From a virus, in the IMG/VR virus record IMGVR_UViG_3300040751_001900, positions 1 to 40,397 of that record: a DNA stretch of 40,397 bases. One strand, 5' to 3'. The position numbers and the translations under genes are program-made. Numbering within the stretch: the first letter of the stretch is position 1; every line of letters starts with the position of its first letter. The notes beneath the pieces are model-generated. The model saw nothing but the letters and a program-made list of their open reading frames with translations. It was not told the DNA's origin and did not search any database. Shown one piece after another: positions 20,032-28,872 of this stretch.

Positions 20032-22352
20032 TAATGATCTCCTGTACCATTTATATATCTAATCGAGTTAGAGCCAAAGAATTGGACTGTAGCTCCGTTA
20101 TCAATGACACCCTTACCAGCTATACCGCCTTGGGAATCATTATCTTTACCATTTTGCCCAAAGCTACCAGATAATCTATCACTTGTACCAGTTTTACCGT
20201 TAGAGCCAAACTTACCGCCTTGCTGAGATATTACCTGGCCATTTGCACCGCCAACACCAGGCGAGCTACCATCACCACCATCAGCACCATCAGCAGCAAT
20301 AACACCATCTAGTGAATCGCTTGTTAAATCTGGTATTGTGTTTTTAAATCCACCATCACCGCCGCTTGGAGCAATAATGTAGCCGTTAGCTGCTGGGTAG
20401 GCTGCGCTTGGCGTTGATCCGCTGAAATAAATATCTGTGTCAACTCCTTGGGCATCATAAACTGTGCCGCCATTTTCACCTGGCAACACTGGAGTTAAGC
20501 GCCAGTTATTAAACTCATAGTCATAGCTAGCTTTTTCGCCCTGAGCGCCGTTACCACCCTTTGACATTAACTCACTACCGTTAGCCATGATTATAATTAT
20601 TTTAGAGCCTGCGGCAAAATTGCCAGCAACAATAGATGGTGTCGATGTTGTGTTACTTGATGCTTTGACGTTATCAAATATAAATGTAATCGTTACAGCT
20701 CCGGCAGGCGCTCCAGCATACTGAGTGTAAAGGTTTATATTCGACACTGAGCCAGAGATAACTATTTCAGTATTGTCTGCAAATGATGGTTCATAGCTAA
20801 GCGCCTCAACTTGATATTCCCTGCCGAAATCGGAATATTTTGGTTTAATCTGTAATATTTGAGCGCGTGAAATTGTGCTTGGCAATCCGTTAAAATCAAC
20901 AATAGATTCAGTGTTTATTGTTGCCACGTCACCGACTTTGTAATTAAGCTTAACTTCCTGCGTTTTCCAAGTAAATCTACGTGGGTCAGAAAATCTGTTT
21001 GTTGTTCGGTTTACAAGTAAATCAGCAGCTGTATTGCTTATAATGTAATTAAAGCCAAAATCTTTTATTTTTGACTCACCAAAAGCGGAATCAAGCTCAA
21101 GCTCTGGTTTTATAAACGTCGAAGCATTTTTGTAGCTTGGTATTTCTTCTGGATCTGTTAAGTAATCCTTATTGTAAACAATTACTGAGCGTGTATTTCT
21201 AAGGTTTTCTTCGTCCTTTACCTTGATGCTTTCAAAGTCAATTTCATTTCCTTCTGTCAAAACAGCGTCAGATTCTTTCCAAACGTTAACAGCTGAAACT
21301 TTTACTTTTCTTTCAACTTCGTCATACCAAGTATTGAGCATATAAGGTTCTAAAAACATTTTTAAAGCAGCGTCAACGCTCATGCTTTCGTAAAATATTG
21401 TTTTTACAGTTACACCAGCAAGCCATGTGTCTATCTCTGCTTTCCACTCTAAAAGCGGCAGCCTTGAAGTAGGTATGCCAACGTCTGAAAGCACATTGTA
21501 AAGCAAGTCGCCTATGTGCTGGTTTTGCGCTACATAACATTTAAATATCTGGTCGCCTCCGCTGTGACTCTCGGCTCTTGTGCGCGAATACGTATCACCA
21601 GAAAACTGAATTGCTGAGCCTCTGCTCTGAACTGTAATTTCAGCTGTGCCAGTCCCGATATTTGATGTATTTGTAACCTTTAAAAGCTCATCACCAATGC
21701 GGATTACATCGTTAATCGAATATGACAAATCAGGATCAACTAATAAAGTTGTGGCTGTTTCGTCGATGTCTTGCCTTAAATACCCGTATTCTTCTTCGGG
21801 CCAAACAGCCTCGCCAATATCTACACGGCTTAGCTCGCTTTTTAGCTTTAGAGTCCATTTGCCCTTGCCGTCACTGTTAAACCCATCTGTCAAATAGTGT
21901 CGAGTTTCATAATGCCCATCAACCTCACAAAAATTGTGTATCTTTACTGGATTGTTTGCAAAGTAATTTCTTGCCTTTAGCTTTTGCAGGAAAGTTCCTT
22001 GCGCTGAAACTTTTTCATCTACATCTGGCGCGAACGGATTTGGATCACCAAAATTAACAGAGTCAACTAACTGAATAGAACCAGATCCGCGAATAGCTAG
22101 ACCTACTTCTGGCTGCAATTTTGTTGTATTTTCGCTGATACCAACAAGACACTTTTTAACTCCGCCAATCGGAATTTGCCCGGTATCGCTAATGCCCTCA
22201 ATAAAGCTTTTACGCATCGGCTTGTTGTAGTTTGTAAACATGTAAACATTTGTGCCAGACGCTGTTCCATTACCGCTTTTCGGCGTACCGAATCCGCTAT
22301 CTGATTTAGGCAGCTGTAATTCAACGATTGTATAATGTCTTTTTGCTGTCAT
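20031..22352 (-). CDS. Tail tip / hub protein with glycine-rich C-terminal domain
   Basis: A 773-aa protein. The first ~560 residues read like a tail-hub/tip protein (hub-like RHYTIVELQLP start; TDGFNSDGKGKWTLKLKSEL; repeated phage-tail beta domains). From about residue 594 a glycine-rich region begins (SKGGNGAQGEKA, PGENGGTV, PSGGDGGF, DGADGGDGSSPGVGGANGQ). It resembles the polyglycine-helix receptor-binding domains known from T-even gp38 adhesins. This end probably touches the host. ATG 22352 overlaps the upstream stop (ATGA). Confidence 0.75.
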   Translation of the reverse strand: MTAKRHYTIVELQLPKSDSGFGTPKSGNGTASGTNVYMFTNYNKPMRKSFIEGISDTGQIPIGGVKKCLVGISENTTKLQPEVGLAIRGSGSIQLVDSVNFGDPNPFAPDVDEKVSAQGTFLQKLKARNYFANNPVKIHNFCEVDGHYETRHYLTDGFNSDGKGKWTLKLKSELSRVDIGEAVWPEEEYGYLRQDIDETATTLLVDPDLSYSINDVIRIGDELLKVTNTSNIGTGTAEITVQSRGSAIQFSGDTYSRTRAESHSGGDQIFKCYVAQNQHIGDLLYNVLSDVGIPTSRLPLLEWKAEIDTWLAGVTVKTIFYESMSVDAALKMFLEPYMLNTWYDEVERKVKVSAVNVWKESDAVLTEGNEIDFESIKVKDEENLRNTRSVIVYNKDYLTDPEEIPSYKNASTFIKPELELDSAFGESKIKDFGFNYIISNTAADLLVNRTTNRFSDPRRFTWKTQEVKLNYKVGDVATINTESIVDFNGLPSTISRAQILQIKPKYSDFGREYQVEALSYEPSFADNTEIVISGSVSNINLYTQYAGAPAGAVTITFIFDNVKASSNTTSTPSIVAGNFAAGSKIIIIMANGSELMSKGGNGAQGEKASYDYEFNNWRLTPVLPGENGGTVYDAQGVDTDIYFSGSTPSAAYPAANGYIIAPSGGDGGFKNTIPDLTSDSLDGVIAADGADGGDGSSPGVGGANGQVISQQGGKFGSNGKTGTSDRLSGSFGQNGKDNDSQGGIAGKGVIDNGATVQFFGSNSIRYINGTGDH

Positions 22353-23116
22353 AAGCCGTTATAAACATCCCAGGTAGCGTTGATATTATTTAATGTGCGC
22401 GTTTGTGGGTGCGCTTTAACATCATTTCCTTTGAGATTGTAACACATATAAGCGGAGTTGTTTGAAAGGTCAGCCTCCGATGCCCGCTCTTGAACAAACC
22501 AGTAATTCCCAGCAGCAGCAAAATCTAAGAAATCTTGCCATACGCCAAATGTAAAGTCGTTTTTCATATTTGCAAGTGACAGTGATCCTTTTAACGGTAC
22601 AACTTTTGACAGGGTGCTTATTGGTGCTGCAATGCTGTTAACTGTTGTTCTTTGCTTAACTCCACGTCTATATGGTGCGCGTGAATAGCCAGCGTTTTCA
22701 CCACTGTTAGGTACTTCAAAAGACATACCAGCAGCGCAATATGTTACTAGCGGATTACCTATGCGTGATTCAAATTTGACTCGCAAGTCAGTAAACGAGC
22801 GAGCCTCAAATGTTAAGACGATAGGTCTATTTCGATTAAATTCTACACTAGCAACAAGATTGGCGCTTGATTCTGGCCCATCGAATACTCTAATAAAAGC
22901 ATTAGTGGTATCTGGTGATGCTAGCTCAATTCCTGCACAAGCAAAATAATTTATAGTGCCAGTCGAGCCAAAGCTGACTTGCATTGAATTTGGCGATGAT
23001 GCTTCGTATGTCGTACTAAAATCATCATTAGTCAGATTTTGCGGTAAATCAGTACCAGCCCCGACAACAACGCTTGGAGTTACGCCCTTTAAAACATTAG
23101 TGTAAGTTATAATCAT
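22349..23116 (-). CDS. Distal tail protein
   Basis: A 255-aa protein directly after the tape measure. Contains a galactose-binding-like N-terminal part (MQVSFGSTGTINYFACAGIEL) and a conserved-looking C-terminal half (APISTLSKVVPLKGSLSLAN, FGVWQDFLDFAAAGNYWF). Distal-tail proteins close the tail tube and hold the tip. Assigned mainly by gene order. Confidence 0.65.
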   Translation of the reverse strand: MIITYTNVLKGVTPSVVVGAGTDLPQNLTNDDFSTTYEASSPNSMQVSFGSTGTINYFACAGIELASPDTTNAFIRVFDGPESSANLVASVEFNRNRPIVLTFEARSFTDLRVKFESRIGNPLVTYCAAGMSFEVPNSGENAGYSRAPYRRGVKQRTTVNSIAAPISTLSKVVPLKGSLSLANMKNDFTFGVWQDFLDFAAAGNYWFVQERASEADLSNNSAYMCYNLKGNDVKAHPQTRTLNNINATWDVYNGL

Positions 23117-24999
23117 TATAAACCTCTTGCGCGTCTGGCTTCTGATCTTCGAATAAAGGCATCAAATATATCATCACCATCATCTGTACTAAGTATTAAG
23201 CGCTGAGTTACAACTCCTTCTCCCGCAACTTGCTCGGTTACATCAAGCGCACTGGTTTCTGGTTGAAAGTCCTGTTGCGGTGGTGCGCTTGCGCTAGGTG
23301 CGCTTGGTGCTCCGCCGCTACCTTTTTCAGCGCTCAATATTGATGATATTTGCACCGCTCCAGTTGCAGCAGTTATCGCCGCACCAGCATAGTTTTGTTC
23401 GGATAGCGCTTTTGTGACACCTTGCGCTGTATTTATGAAAGCTGTCGTTGCTGAGATTGCTTTGTTTTCCCCAAAAACGTAGTTTGCTAGCTGAATTGAT
23501 TGATTAGCCAAATCAGACTCTAGCTTTCCCTCGTCTTTTTTGTCCTTTTCTTTTTCCTTGCCTTCTTTTTTCTCTTTTTTGTTTTCTTTTTCTTTATTTT
23601 TGCGCCTATCTTCTAGCCGCTTTTTTTCTTCTTCATACTCTTTGTTTGCTAAATCAATTCTCGCTTGCGCGTCATTAGCGTAATTTTCTCTAGCTTCATT
23701 TGCTAACTCCTGCTCTAAAACAAACTTTTCTATTATTGCCTGTTTTTCTCTCTCAAGAGCTTGTATTTCGGCATCTGCTTTTTGGTCTCGCGCCTCTATC
23801 TCAACTTTCCATTTCTCTAGAGTAGCCTCAGCGCCAGCAACATCACCACCAATACCAATACTTTCCAAGCCTTGCTGCATTAAAACGTTTGCTTCTCCAA
23901 CCTTTATCATTATCTCATCAATAATGTCATTGAAGAATTCCACAGCCTGCATACCGGCTTTTTTCAATGTAATCGGTAGCGTTAGAGAGAAATTAAGCCA
24001 TATCTTAGCCATATCCTCAGCGAGTCCAGACCAGTCAACTTCTAAATCATTAAACATGCTGCCAGTATCGCCAAGGGCAACAGACCATGCGTTTGAGTAA
24101 GCATCAAGGAACGCGTTAAATCTTTGCGTAAAAGCGCCGCTTGCGAACTCGTCACCAATGAATTTTAAACCATCCTGAGTTGACTCAAGCATTAAGTTTA
24201 TTTCATCTTTGTACTCAACCGATATTTTGCCAAGCGTGCCTTTGAATGTTTGGTATACAGATGAAAAATTACCGCTCATTTCCTCAAGTGCGGTGACATC
24301 TGATTCGCTTAGAATTGTTGTGGTTTGTGCGATCTCGCTCTTTAAGCGATTCATTTCGCTAGCGCCGTTTGAAAGTAGTGGGATAAGCCTTGTAGTATCG
24401 CTCGCCATTCCCTCAAGAGCGTGGCTCATCTGCTCTGAGCTAACGCCGGCATCTTCCATTTGCCTAACCATTTCGGCTAACACATCATTACCAGACATAC
24501 CTTGAAATGTTTTTGCCATGTTAACAGCTTCACTTTCGGTTAGCTGCATAGCGTCAACAAAATCCATGAATCCGCCGCCACCAGTATTTAAGAAGTCACC
24601 TATCTTTTCGCTGGTATCTTTTGAAATATCACCCATCTTTTCGATGCTAAAGCCTACTGAGTTGTAAGCGCCGGCTAAAAGTTGAGTTTCCTCGATACTT
24701 GTTTTGGTAAGATCTGAATTTATTTTTAATTCTTTTGCATACTGCGAAGATGCAGCAGCAGCAGCCCCAACAGCAGCAGCTAACGCGGTTACAGCTTGAG
24801 CGCCAATCTTTGCTGCACTACCAATAGCGTTAACCCCTTTTGCTGCGGCATTTCCTGTCATGCTCAATGCTGTTAGTGATTTAGAGCCTTTGTTGGCTTT
24901 GTTTTCAAGCTGATCTAACTTGCTGTTTGTTGATTTTAACGCGGCTTCTAGCTTTTGAGACTTGGCGTCTAGCTCTACTATCAATCTTTCTGTAGCCAT
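23116..24999 (-). CDS. Tape measure protein
   Basis: A 627-aa protein that sets tail length; at ~0.15 nm per residue it predicts a tail near 90-100 nm. Begins MATERLIVELDAKSQKLEAA, a typical tape-measure start, then an Ala/Gly-rich hydrophobic segment (~60-90), helical repeats, and a strikingly K/E-rich coiled stretch at about 453-490. C-terminal hydrophobic segments (AGAAITAATGAVQISSIL) follow. It lies right after the frameshifted chaperone genes, as in other siphophages. Confidence 0.9.
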   Translation of the reverse strand: MATERLIVELDAKSQKLEAALKSTNSKLDQLENKANKGSKSLTALSMTGNAAAKGVNAIGSAAKIGAQAVTALAAAVGAAAAASSQYAKELKINSDLTKTSIEETQLLAGAYNSVGFSIEKMGDISKDTSEKIGDFLNTGGGGFMDFVDAMQLTESEAVNMAKTFQGMSGNDVLAEMVRQMEDAGVSSEQMSHALEGMASDTTRLIPLLSNGASEMNRLKSEIAQTTTILSESDVTALEEMSGNFSSVYQTFKGTLGKISVEYKDEINLMLESTQDGLKFIGDEFASGAFTQRFNAFLDAYSNAWSVALGDTGSMFNDLEVDWSGLAEDMAKIWLNFSLTLPITLKKAGMQAVEFFNDIIDEIMIKVGEANVLMQQGLESIGIGGDVAGAEATLEKWKVEIEARDQKADAEIQALEREKQAIIEKFVLEQELANEARENYANDAQARIDLANKEYEEEKKRLEDRRKNKEKENKKEKKEGKEKEKDKKDEGKLESDLANQSIQLANYVFGENKAISATTAFINTAQGVTKALSEQNYAGAAITAATGAVQISSILSAEKGSGGAPSAPSASAPPQQDFQPETSALDVTEQVAGEGVVTQRLILSTDDGDDIFDAFIRRSEARRARGL

Positions 25000-25228
25000 T
25001 CTTTGCTAGCTCCGTTTAGTTCTCGCTCAAAATTGAGCATGACTGTTATATCTATTTTACTCGCATCAAGTTCATCAAAAAGCATAGATACTTCTTTGTA
25101 ATCCATGCTCCAAAATTCAGATGGAGCAATCTTTAACTCTTTAACTAAATGCTTATAAAAAAACCAATAGTCGAATGAAAACTCTTTTAATTCACCGGCT
25201 ATTGATGCTTTGTATTGTCTTTTTTTTT
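24981..25228 (-). CDS. Tail chaperone -1 frameshift extension (gpT-like)
   Basis: No start codon of its own. Slipping back one base in the nine-A run (minus strand, 25228-25220) opens a frame that runs to TGA at 24983, adding 79 residues (RQYKASIAGELKEFSFDYWF...ELNGASKEWLQKD) to the 128 upstream. The 207-aa fusion is the analogue of lambda gpGT, which loads the tape measure. The otherwise empty 200 bases before the tape measure are thereby explained. Confidence 0.85.
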
Positions 25229-25603
25229 AGCTCCAGCACTAAACATCTTGTCAACGTCAAACGCTATTTTACAAATAACCAGAGGCCATGGCTCGCAAAA
25301 TTCATCTTGATCGTCTGACACTTTCCAGCCAACTCTAAACATCGCGTCCGCAATTTCATCAAGCGGTATTGTGTCCTCTTTTTTTATTAAGCAATGAATA
25401 AGCTTTGCAGCTGTGTCAAAGTCAATTAGAGAATACAAACTAACAAGCCTTGTTAAATCGTCCGACCCTTTAGTTTTGATGTAAACATCTGCAAACCTGA
25501 GCAACGTATACCACAAGTCTAGACCTGTTTGTTCATGAAATGAACGCATAGCGCCAAGCGTTAACTTGGCGTTATATGTTTTATAGCAGAGCTTGATTTC
25601 CAT
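25199..25603 (-). CDS. Tail assembly chaperone (gpG-like)
   Basis: A 134-aa protein between the tail tube and tape measure genes. TYNAKLTLGAMRSFHEQTG and the helical middle are typical of tail chaperones. Near its end GCT AAA AAA AAA GAC forms a slippery site; the zero-frame product ends GAKKKDNTKHQ. It starts in the stop of the tail tube gene (TAATG). Confidence 0.8.
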   Translation of the reverse strand: MEIKLCYKTYNAKLTLGAMRSFHEQTGLDLWYTLLRFADVYIKTKGSDDLTRLVSLYSLIDFDTAAKLIHCLIKKEDTIPLDEIADAMFRVGWKVSDDQDEFCEPWPLVICKIAFDVDKMFSAGAKKKDNTKHQ

Positions 25604-26007
25604 TACGATTTAGTCACAGCGCCAGATGAGCTTAATGTAAATGTTGCTGTAACCTTGTCACCGTGAGGTGATGCAATAGCTACGCCGCTAGGTGCAAATT
25701 TACCAGTAAATGTAACTGGCGTTGTGCCTGGGTATGTGATCGTGTAATCATCTTGAGTACAAGTTAATGACTCAGTAAGCATTGCTTGAAACTCAGTGTC
25801 ACTATTATAAACACAAGTGCCGCTAAACACATGCTGTTGAGATGAAACTTCGCCATCTAATAGAAGTATGTTGTCACCAGCTGATTTATTACTAATATCA
25901 ATCGGCGTTCCGCCAATAGTGTGCGTAATCTCTGCCTGACCAACAATCTCAGCTGCTGGTGAACCTTTTTGGATAATGACGCTTGTGCCGTTAATTTCGT
26001 CAGCCAT
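25603..26007 (-). CDS. Major tail (tube) protein
   Basis: A 134-aa beta-rich protein (MADEINGTSVIIQKGSPAAE...) with the INGTSV / ISNKSAGD / TFTLSSSGAV features of siphophage tail tube proteins. The order tail terminator - tube - chaperone - tape measure supports it. GAGG precedes the ATG. Confidence 0.8.
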   Translation of the reverse strand: MADEINGTSVIIQKGSPAAEIVGQAEITHTIGGTPIDISNKSAGDNILLLDGEVSSQQHVFSGTCVYNSDTEFQAMLTESLTCTQDDYTITYPGTTPVTFTGKFAPSGVAIASPHGDKVTATFTLSSSGAVTKS

Positions 26008-26009
26008 GT

Positions 26010-26456
26010 TTAAATCCTCGCTGTATATGCTATAAAATCAATTGTTACATCTTGTTTAATGTAAGAGTCGTCATACTGCATTTGGTTGGCTCTTACATCT
26101 GTTATGCTTACTTCCTGACCATTATAACTAATACTGTTAACTTGGTCGAATGTTGACTGTATTGAGTCGACTAAATCCAATAAATCATTGTCGTAATTAG
26201 TTACGCCGCCTGCTGAGTCGTTTCTCGCCGTGTAGCATGACACTTGAAAAAAACCCTCATTTTGCTTTGAGCTTTCAACGTTTTTTGCAGTTCTAGGCGC
26301 ATCAACTGGCGCATAGTAAAACGCAAGAAACTTAGATTTACCAAGCTGCGTATCAAGCGAGTCACCATCAAACACAACGTCTTGATCTGTTATTCCAACA
26401 GGCAAGTTAGTTAGTGCATGATTTAAAATTGTATCTCTAATCGCTTTATGGCTCAT
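26010..26456 (-). CDS. Tail terminator protein
   Basis: A 148-aa protein. MSHKAIRDTILNHALTNLPV followed by a strand-rich core (FFQVSCYTARNDSAG; DVRANQMQYDDSYIKQDVTI) matches the compact alpha/beta tail-terminator family (lambda gpU-like). Placed just before the tube gene, as usual. Overlaps upstream by ATGA. Confidence 0.65.
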   Translation of the reverse strand: MSHKAIRDTILNHALTNLPVGITDQDVVFDGDSLDTQLGKSKFLAFYYAPVDAPRTAKNVESSKQNEGFFQVSCYTARNDSAGGVTNYDNDLLDLVDSIQSTFDQVNSISYNGQEVSITDVRANQMQYDDSYIKQDVTIDFIAYTARI

Positions 26457-26887
26457 AATTGCTTAATCTTCATTTGTGCGCGTTTTAAGTTGACTCTTAC
26501 AAAGCCGTTTGGCGCTTGTTTGCTAAATCCGTTAGCAGAAAGTTTAACATAACTTTTATTTATCTTATCCCAACTACCTTTCTCTACAGGGCTAGGAAAA
26601 CCGCCATACTCAAGTTTATTAATGTATGGCGCGCTGTTAGTAAAGAATATTTTTTTGCCAAGTACATTTTTTGGCATCTTTGACAGCTGAGCAACGCCAC
26701 CACCAGCTAAGGCGCTTGATGGGTTTGCCACAGTCAAAAACCATCCCTGCCTCGCTCTGCCAGAGTCAACTGGTGTCGCTTCGACGATAGCTTTAAGTGC
26801 TTCAAAGTAAATAGACTTAACGCCAATATTAAGCGCATCTATACGCTCTTTTATTGCTGCATCTAGCCGCTTTCTACCCTTAAGCAT
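26453..26887 (-). CDS. HK97 gp10-like tail component
   Basis: A 144-aa protein starting at ATG 26887 (a GTG at 26893 is possible). IYFEALKAIVEATPVDSGRA followed by RQGWFL is the HK97 gp10 signature (TPVDTG.lr). It joins head and tail during neck assembly. Confidence 0.8.
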   Translation of the reverse strand: MLKGRKRLDAAIKERIDALNIGVKSIYFEALKAIVEATPVDSGRARQGWFLTVANPSSALAGGGVAQLSKMPKNVLGKKIFFTNSAPYINKLEYGGFPSPVEKGSWDKINKSYVKLSANGFSKQAPNGFVRVNLKRAQMKIKQL

Positions 26888-27260
26888 TGCCACTAACCCT
26901 GCATTGTGAGAAATAAATCAGAGTATCACTTGTTGGCGCTCGCTCATCAACGCTTATAACTAGGTAAGTTGTTGCGCCCTGTCTTATAACATCACCAGTT
27001 TTAATTGGCACGTCGTATTGTGATACAAGTTGCCTGTCACCCGTTTTGATGTTCGAGTCATTTAAATTTTTATCGTATGACTTAAATATTGCATCTTTTA
27101 GCAAAACATCATTTGATGTTACAGCTCCAGGTGATAAAGGATTACCAGCAGTAACAGTTTTTTGCACAAGATAAACAGGCTCGCTACTTGCAGAACCTGT
27201 TTTTGCTACTGCTTTTTTTAATCCTTTCGCAATCTTAGCGCGAATATCTCCGCTGGCCAT
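26880..27260 (-). CDS. Head-tail joining / head closure protein
   Basis: A 126-aa protein; ATG 27260 overlaps the upstream stop (TAATG) and is preferred to an upstream start inside the previous gene. VPIKTGDVIRQGATTYLVIS and a beta-rich C-terminus suit the small head-closure family; position between the head-completion gene and the gp10-like gene supports it. Confidence 0.6.
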   Translation of the reverse strand: MASGDIRAKIAKGLKKAVAKTGSASSEPVYLVQKTVTAGNPLSPGAVTSNDVLLKDAIFKSYDKNLNDSNIKTGDRQLVSQYDVPIKTGDVIRQGATTYLVISVDERAPTSDTLIYFSQCRVSGNA

Positions 27261-27799
27261 TACGGTAAATACCCCATGTTGCCGCGATATAAACCACCGC
27301 CAGAGCCAAATCCGCAAACTTTAGATAAGTAGCTTTTTGTTAGTGGATTTAGCGCATTAACAGCGCCCTTGATGCGAGTGTTGAAACTTGTGCTGGATGA
27401 TGTTTTGTATGACTCTTTGTAAACGCCAACAACTTCAAATGACTCTAGCTGGCTTCCGTCGCTGGTTTCATTTACATCTAAACCAGAGTTGATTGCGTCT
27501 GCGCTGTATAGCTGAGCTAGCTTAACCTCTTGCGGTATCACATCGCTGTCAATAAGAAAACAATTTGCGTAAGCATTTTGACGCGGATAAATACCTGTTT
27601 GCTCTGAGCTTACTCGCTGACCAGATAGCTGCGACTCTTGTGTCAATAAATAATTATAGCCAAGGCGCAGCTTAACTTCTGCGTCAGTGTCATCATCTGG
27701 CAGCGTGATTCCATAGTTTGCCGCTAGCGCTCTAGCGTCAACTAAAGATAAAAAACTATCTGCATTTGGAACAACTGTTCCATCTTCAATAATAAGCAT
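27260..27799 (-). CDS. Head completion / connector protein
   Basis: A 179-aa protein that opens MLIIEDGTVVPNADSFLSLV, the mark of the family often labelled DnaT-like but found as neck/head completion proteins. No ribosome site is visible: the ATG directly follows the T tract of a terminator. The downstream coupled genes all depend on this transcript. Confidence 0.7.
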   Translation of the reverse strand: MLIIEDGTVVPNADSFLSLVDARALAANYGITLPDDDTDAEVKLRLGYNYLLTQESQLSGQRVSSEQTGIYPRQNAYANCFLIDSDVIPQEVKLAQLYSADAINSGLDVNETSDGSQLESFEVVGVYKESYKTSSSTSFNTRIKGAVNALNPLTKSYLSKVCGFGSGGGLYRGNMGYLP

Positions 27800-27829
27800 A
27801 AAAAAAGCTAGTCGGTTGATACTAGCTTT
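27800..27829 (-). terminator. Terminator touching the connector start codon
   Basis: AAAGCTAGT (27804-27812) and ACTAGCTTT (27821-27829) form a perfect 9-bp stem over 8 bases. On the minus strand it is followed by seven T and then immediately ATG (27799). Confidence 0.8.
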
Positions 27830-27867
27830 GATTATACATTACTTTTGGGTTGTTTGAAATTTAGCTT

Positions 27868-27978
27868 TTAATAATTGATTTCTTCCCACTCATCATTATT
27901 GCGGTATTCTTCCGCTTCTGCTTGATATGGCGTTGTTATTACTTCGCCTGTTTGTTTATTTTTGAATTTAAACAACAA
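27868..27978 (-). CDS. 36-aa peptide with TTG start
   Basis: TTG 27978 (or 27975) lies nine bases after GAGGAGG, the strongest ribosome site in the window, and opens LLFKFKNKQTGEVITTPYQA ending DEWEEINY. Overlaps the end of the ParB-like gene. Composition is protein-like and acidic. Unknown function. Confidence 0.55.
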   Translation of the reverse strand: MLFKFKNKQTGEVITTPYQAEAEEYRNNDEWEEINY

Positions 27979-28717
27979 TTCTTTTAACCTCCTCATTGTT
28001 GTATGTCTTTAGAATCACATTAAGCGTCATTCTATGGGCTTTTTCTTGCAATCCGCCAGTGTTGTAGTTTTCATCCAGTAGCTTGTTTCTTAGTCTGACA
28101 GCGTTTACCATGATTGGTTTTGAATAAATACCCGTCATTAGCGTTTCGCAAAACTCCCTAAGAAATTCGTGATTTACGCCATAAACAACAGCCCTTGCAA
28201 CTCCAGACCTAACTGGAACTATAGTTATTCTTTTTGCACTACCGCCAAAAACATTAAAAGTAGTTTTTATTGTTGCTTCGTGCTTCTTTACTAGTTCAAA
28301 GCTCTGCTTGTGCGATAGCTTTTTTCGGTTTCCGCCAAATGAGTATTCAATACCTTTTGCTAAGGATATAGCTTTATTGCTAACTTCAACGCCAGAAATA
28401 AAGTTACTATCTATAACTGTTCTGGGTTTGCCACAGTCAACAGCTAAAACTGTATCAAGATCCCTCTTGACGCCAGTAACAACCATAAGCGATACGCTTT
28501 CACCGCTTTCTGATATTGCTGTCAGCCTGTGCTGCCCGTCAGCTAGCGTTCCATCCTCATAAAAGGCTATACCTTGATGGGTCAGCCTCCATTCTCCGTT
28601 TTTTATGGCACACACAAGCATATCAACCTGTCTGCGGTTTATTTTTCTATTGCCTAATTGCTTTGAGAGCATCTCAAAAGCCATCGCCGGCGTTACCTCT
28701 AATATTTCAGTTTTCAT
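27968..28717 (-). CDS. ParB/sulfiredoxin-like nuclease-fold protein
   Basis: A 249-aa protein with RKINRRQVDMLVCAIKNGEW, LTHQGIAFYEDGTLADGQHR then LTAISES, and LMVVTGV. DGQHR is the ParB/Srx N-terminal-domain motif. Phages carry many such proteins, with roles in DNA binding, CTP or nuclease activity; none can be picked here. The C-terminal half is helical with no clear helix-turn-helix. It starts after TAGGTGATTT and lies next to a repeat-rich divergent regulatory region. Confidence 0.75.
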   Translation of the reverse strand: MKTEILEVTPAMAFEMLSKQLGNRKINRRQVDMLVCAIKNGEWRLTHQGIAFYEDGTLADGQHRLTAISESGESVSLMVVTGVKRDLDTVLAVDCGKPRTVIDSNFISGVEVSNKAISLAKGIEYSFGGNRKKLSHKQSFELVKKHEATIKTTFNVFGGSAKRITIVPVRSGVARAVVYGVNHEFLREFCETLMTGIYSKPIMVNAVRLRNKLLDENYNTGGLQEKAHRMTLNVILKTYNNEEVKRIVV

Positions 28718-28725
28718 AAATCACC

Positions 28726-28825
28726 TATCTAAATTGTTTAATCTATTATTTCGCAAGCTTGAGAAAATATCTAATCGATTTTAACTATCTAACTTTTGAG
28801 TTCGTTCGATTTAATTCGTTAGATA
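28726..28825. promoter_or_regulatory. Divergent regulatory region with four TATCTAA sites
   Basis: TATCTAA occurs at 28726, 28768 and 28786, and inverted (TTAGATA) at 28819-28825. The last two extend to the 8-bp inverted pair TATCTAAC / GTTAGATA. The region lies between diverging genes (28717 minus, 28873 plus) and is likely an operator cluster. A weak plus promoter (TTAGAT / TATAGT, 18 apart) ends near 28850. Confidence 0.5.
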
Positions 28826-28872
28826 AATTATTTATACGTGGCTATAGTGGTAAAAAACAAACGAGGTGATTT

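Noticed and set aside
15709-22352. Diversity-generating retroelement acting on the adhesin genes
   Set aside because: No reverse transcriptase gene and no template/variable repeat pair was seen near the tail genes.
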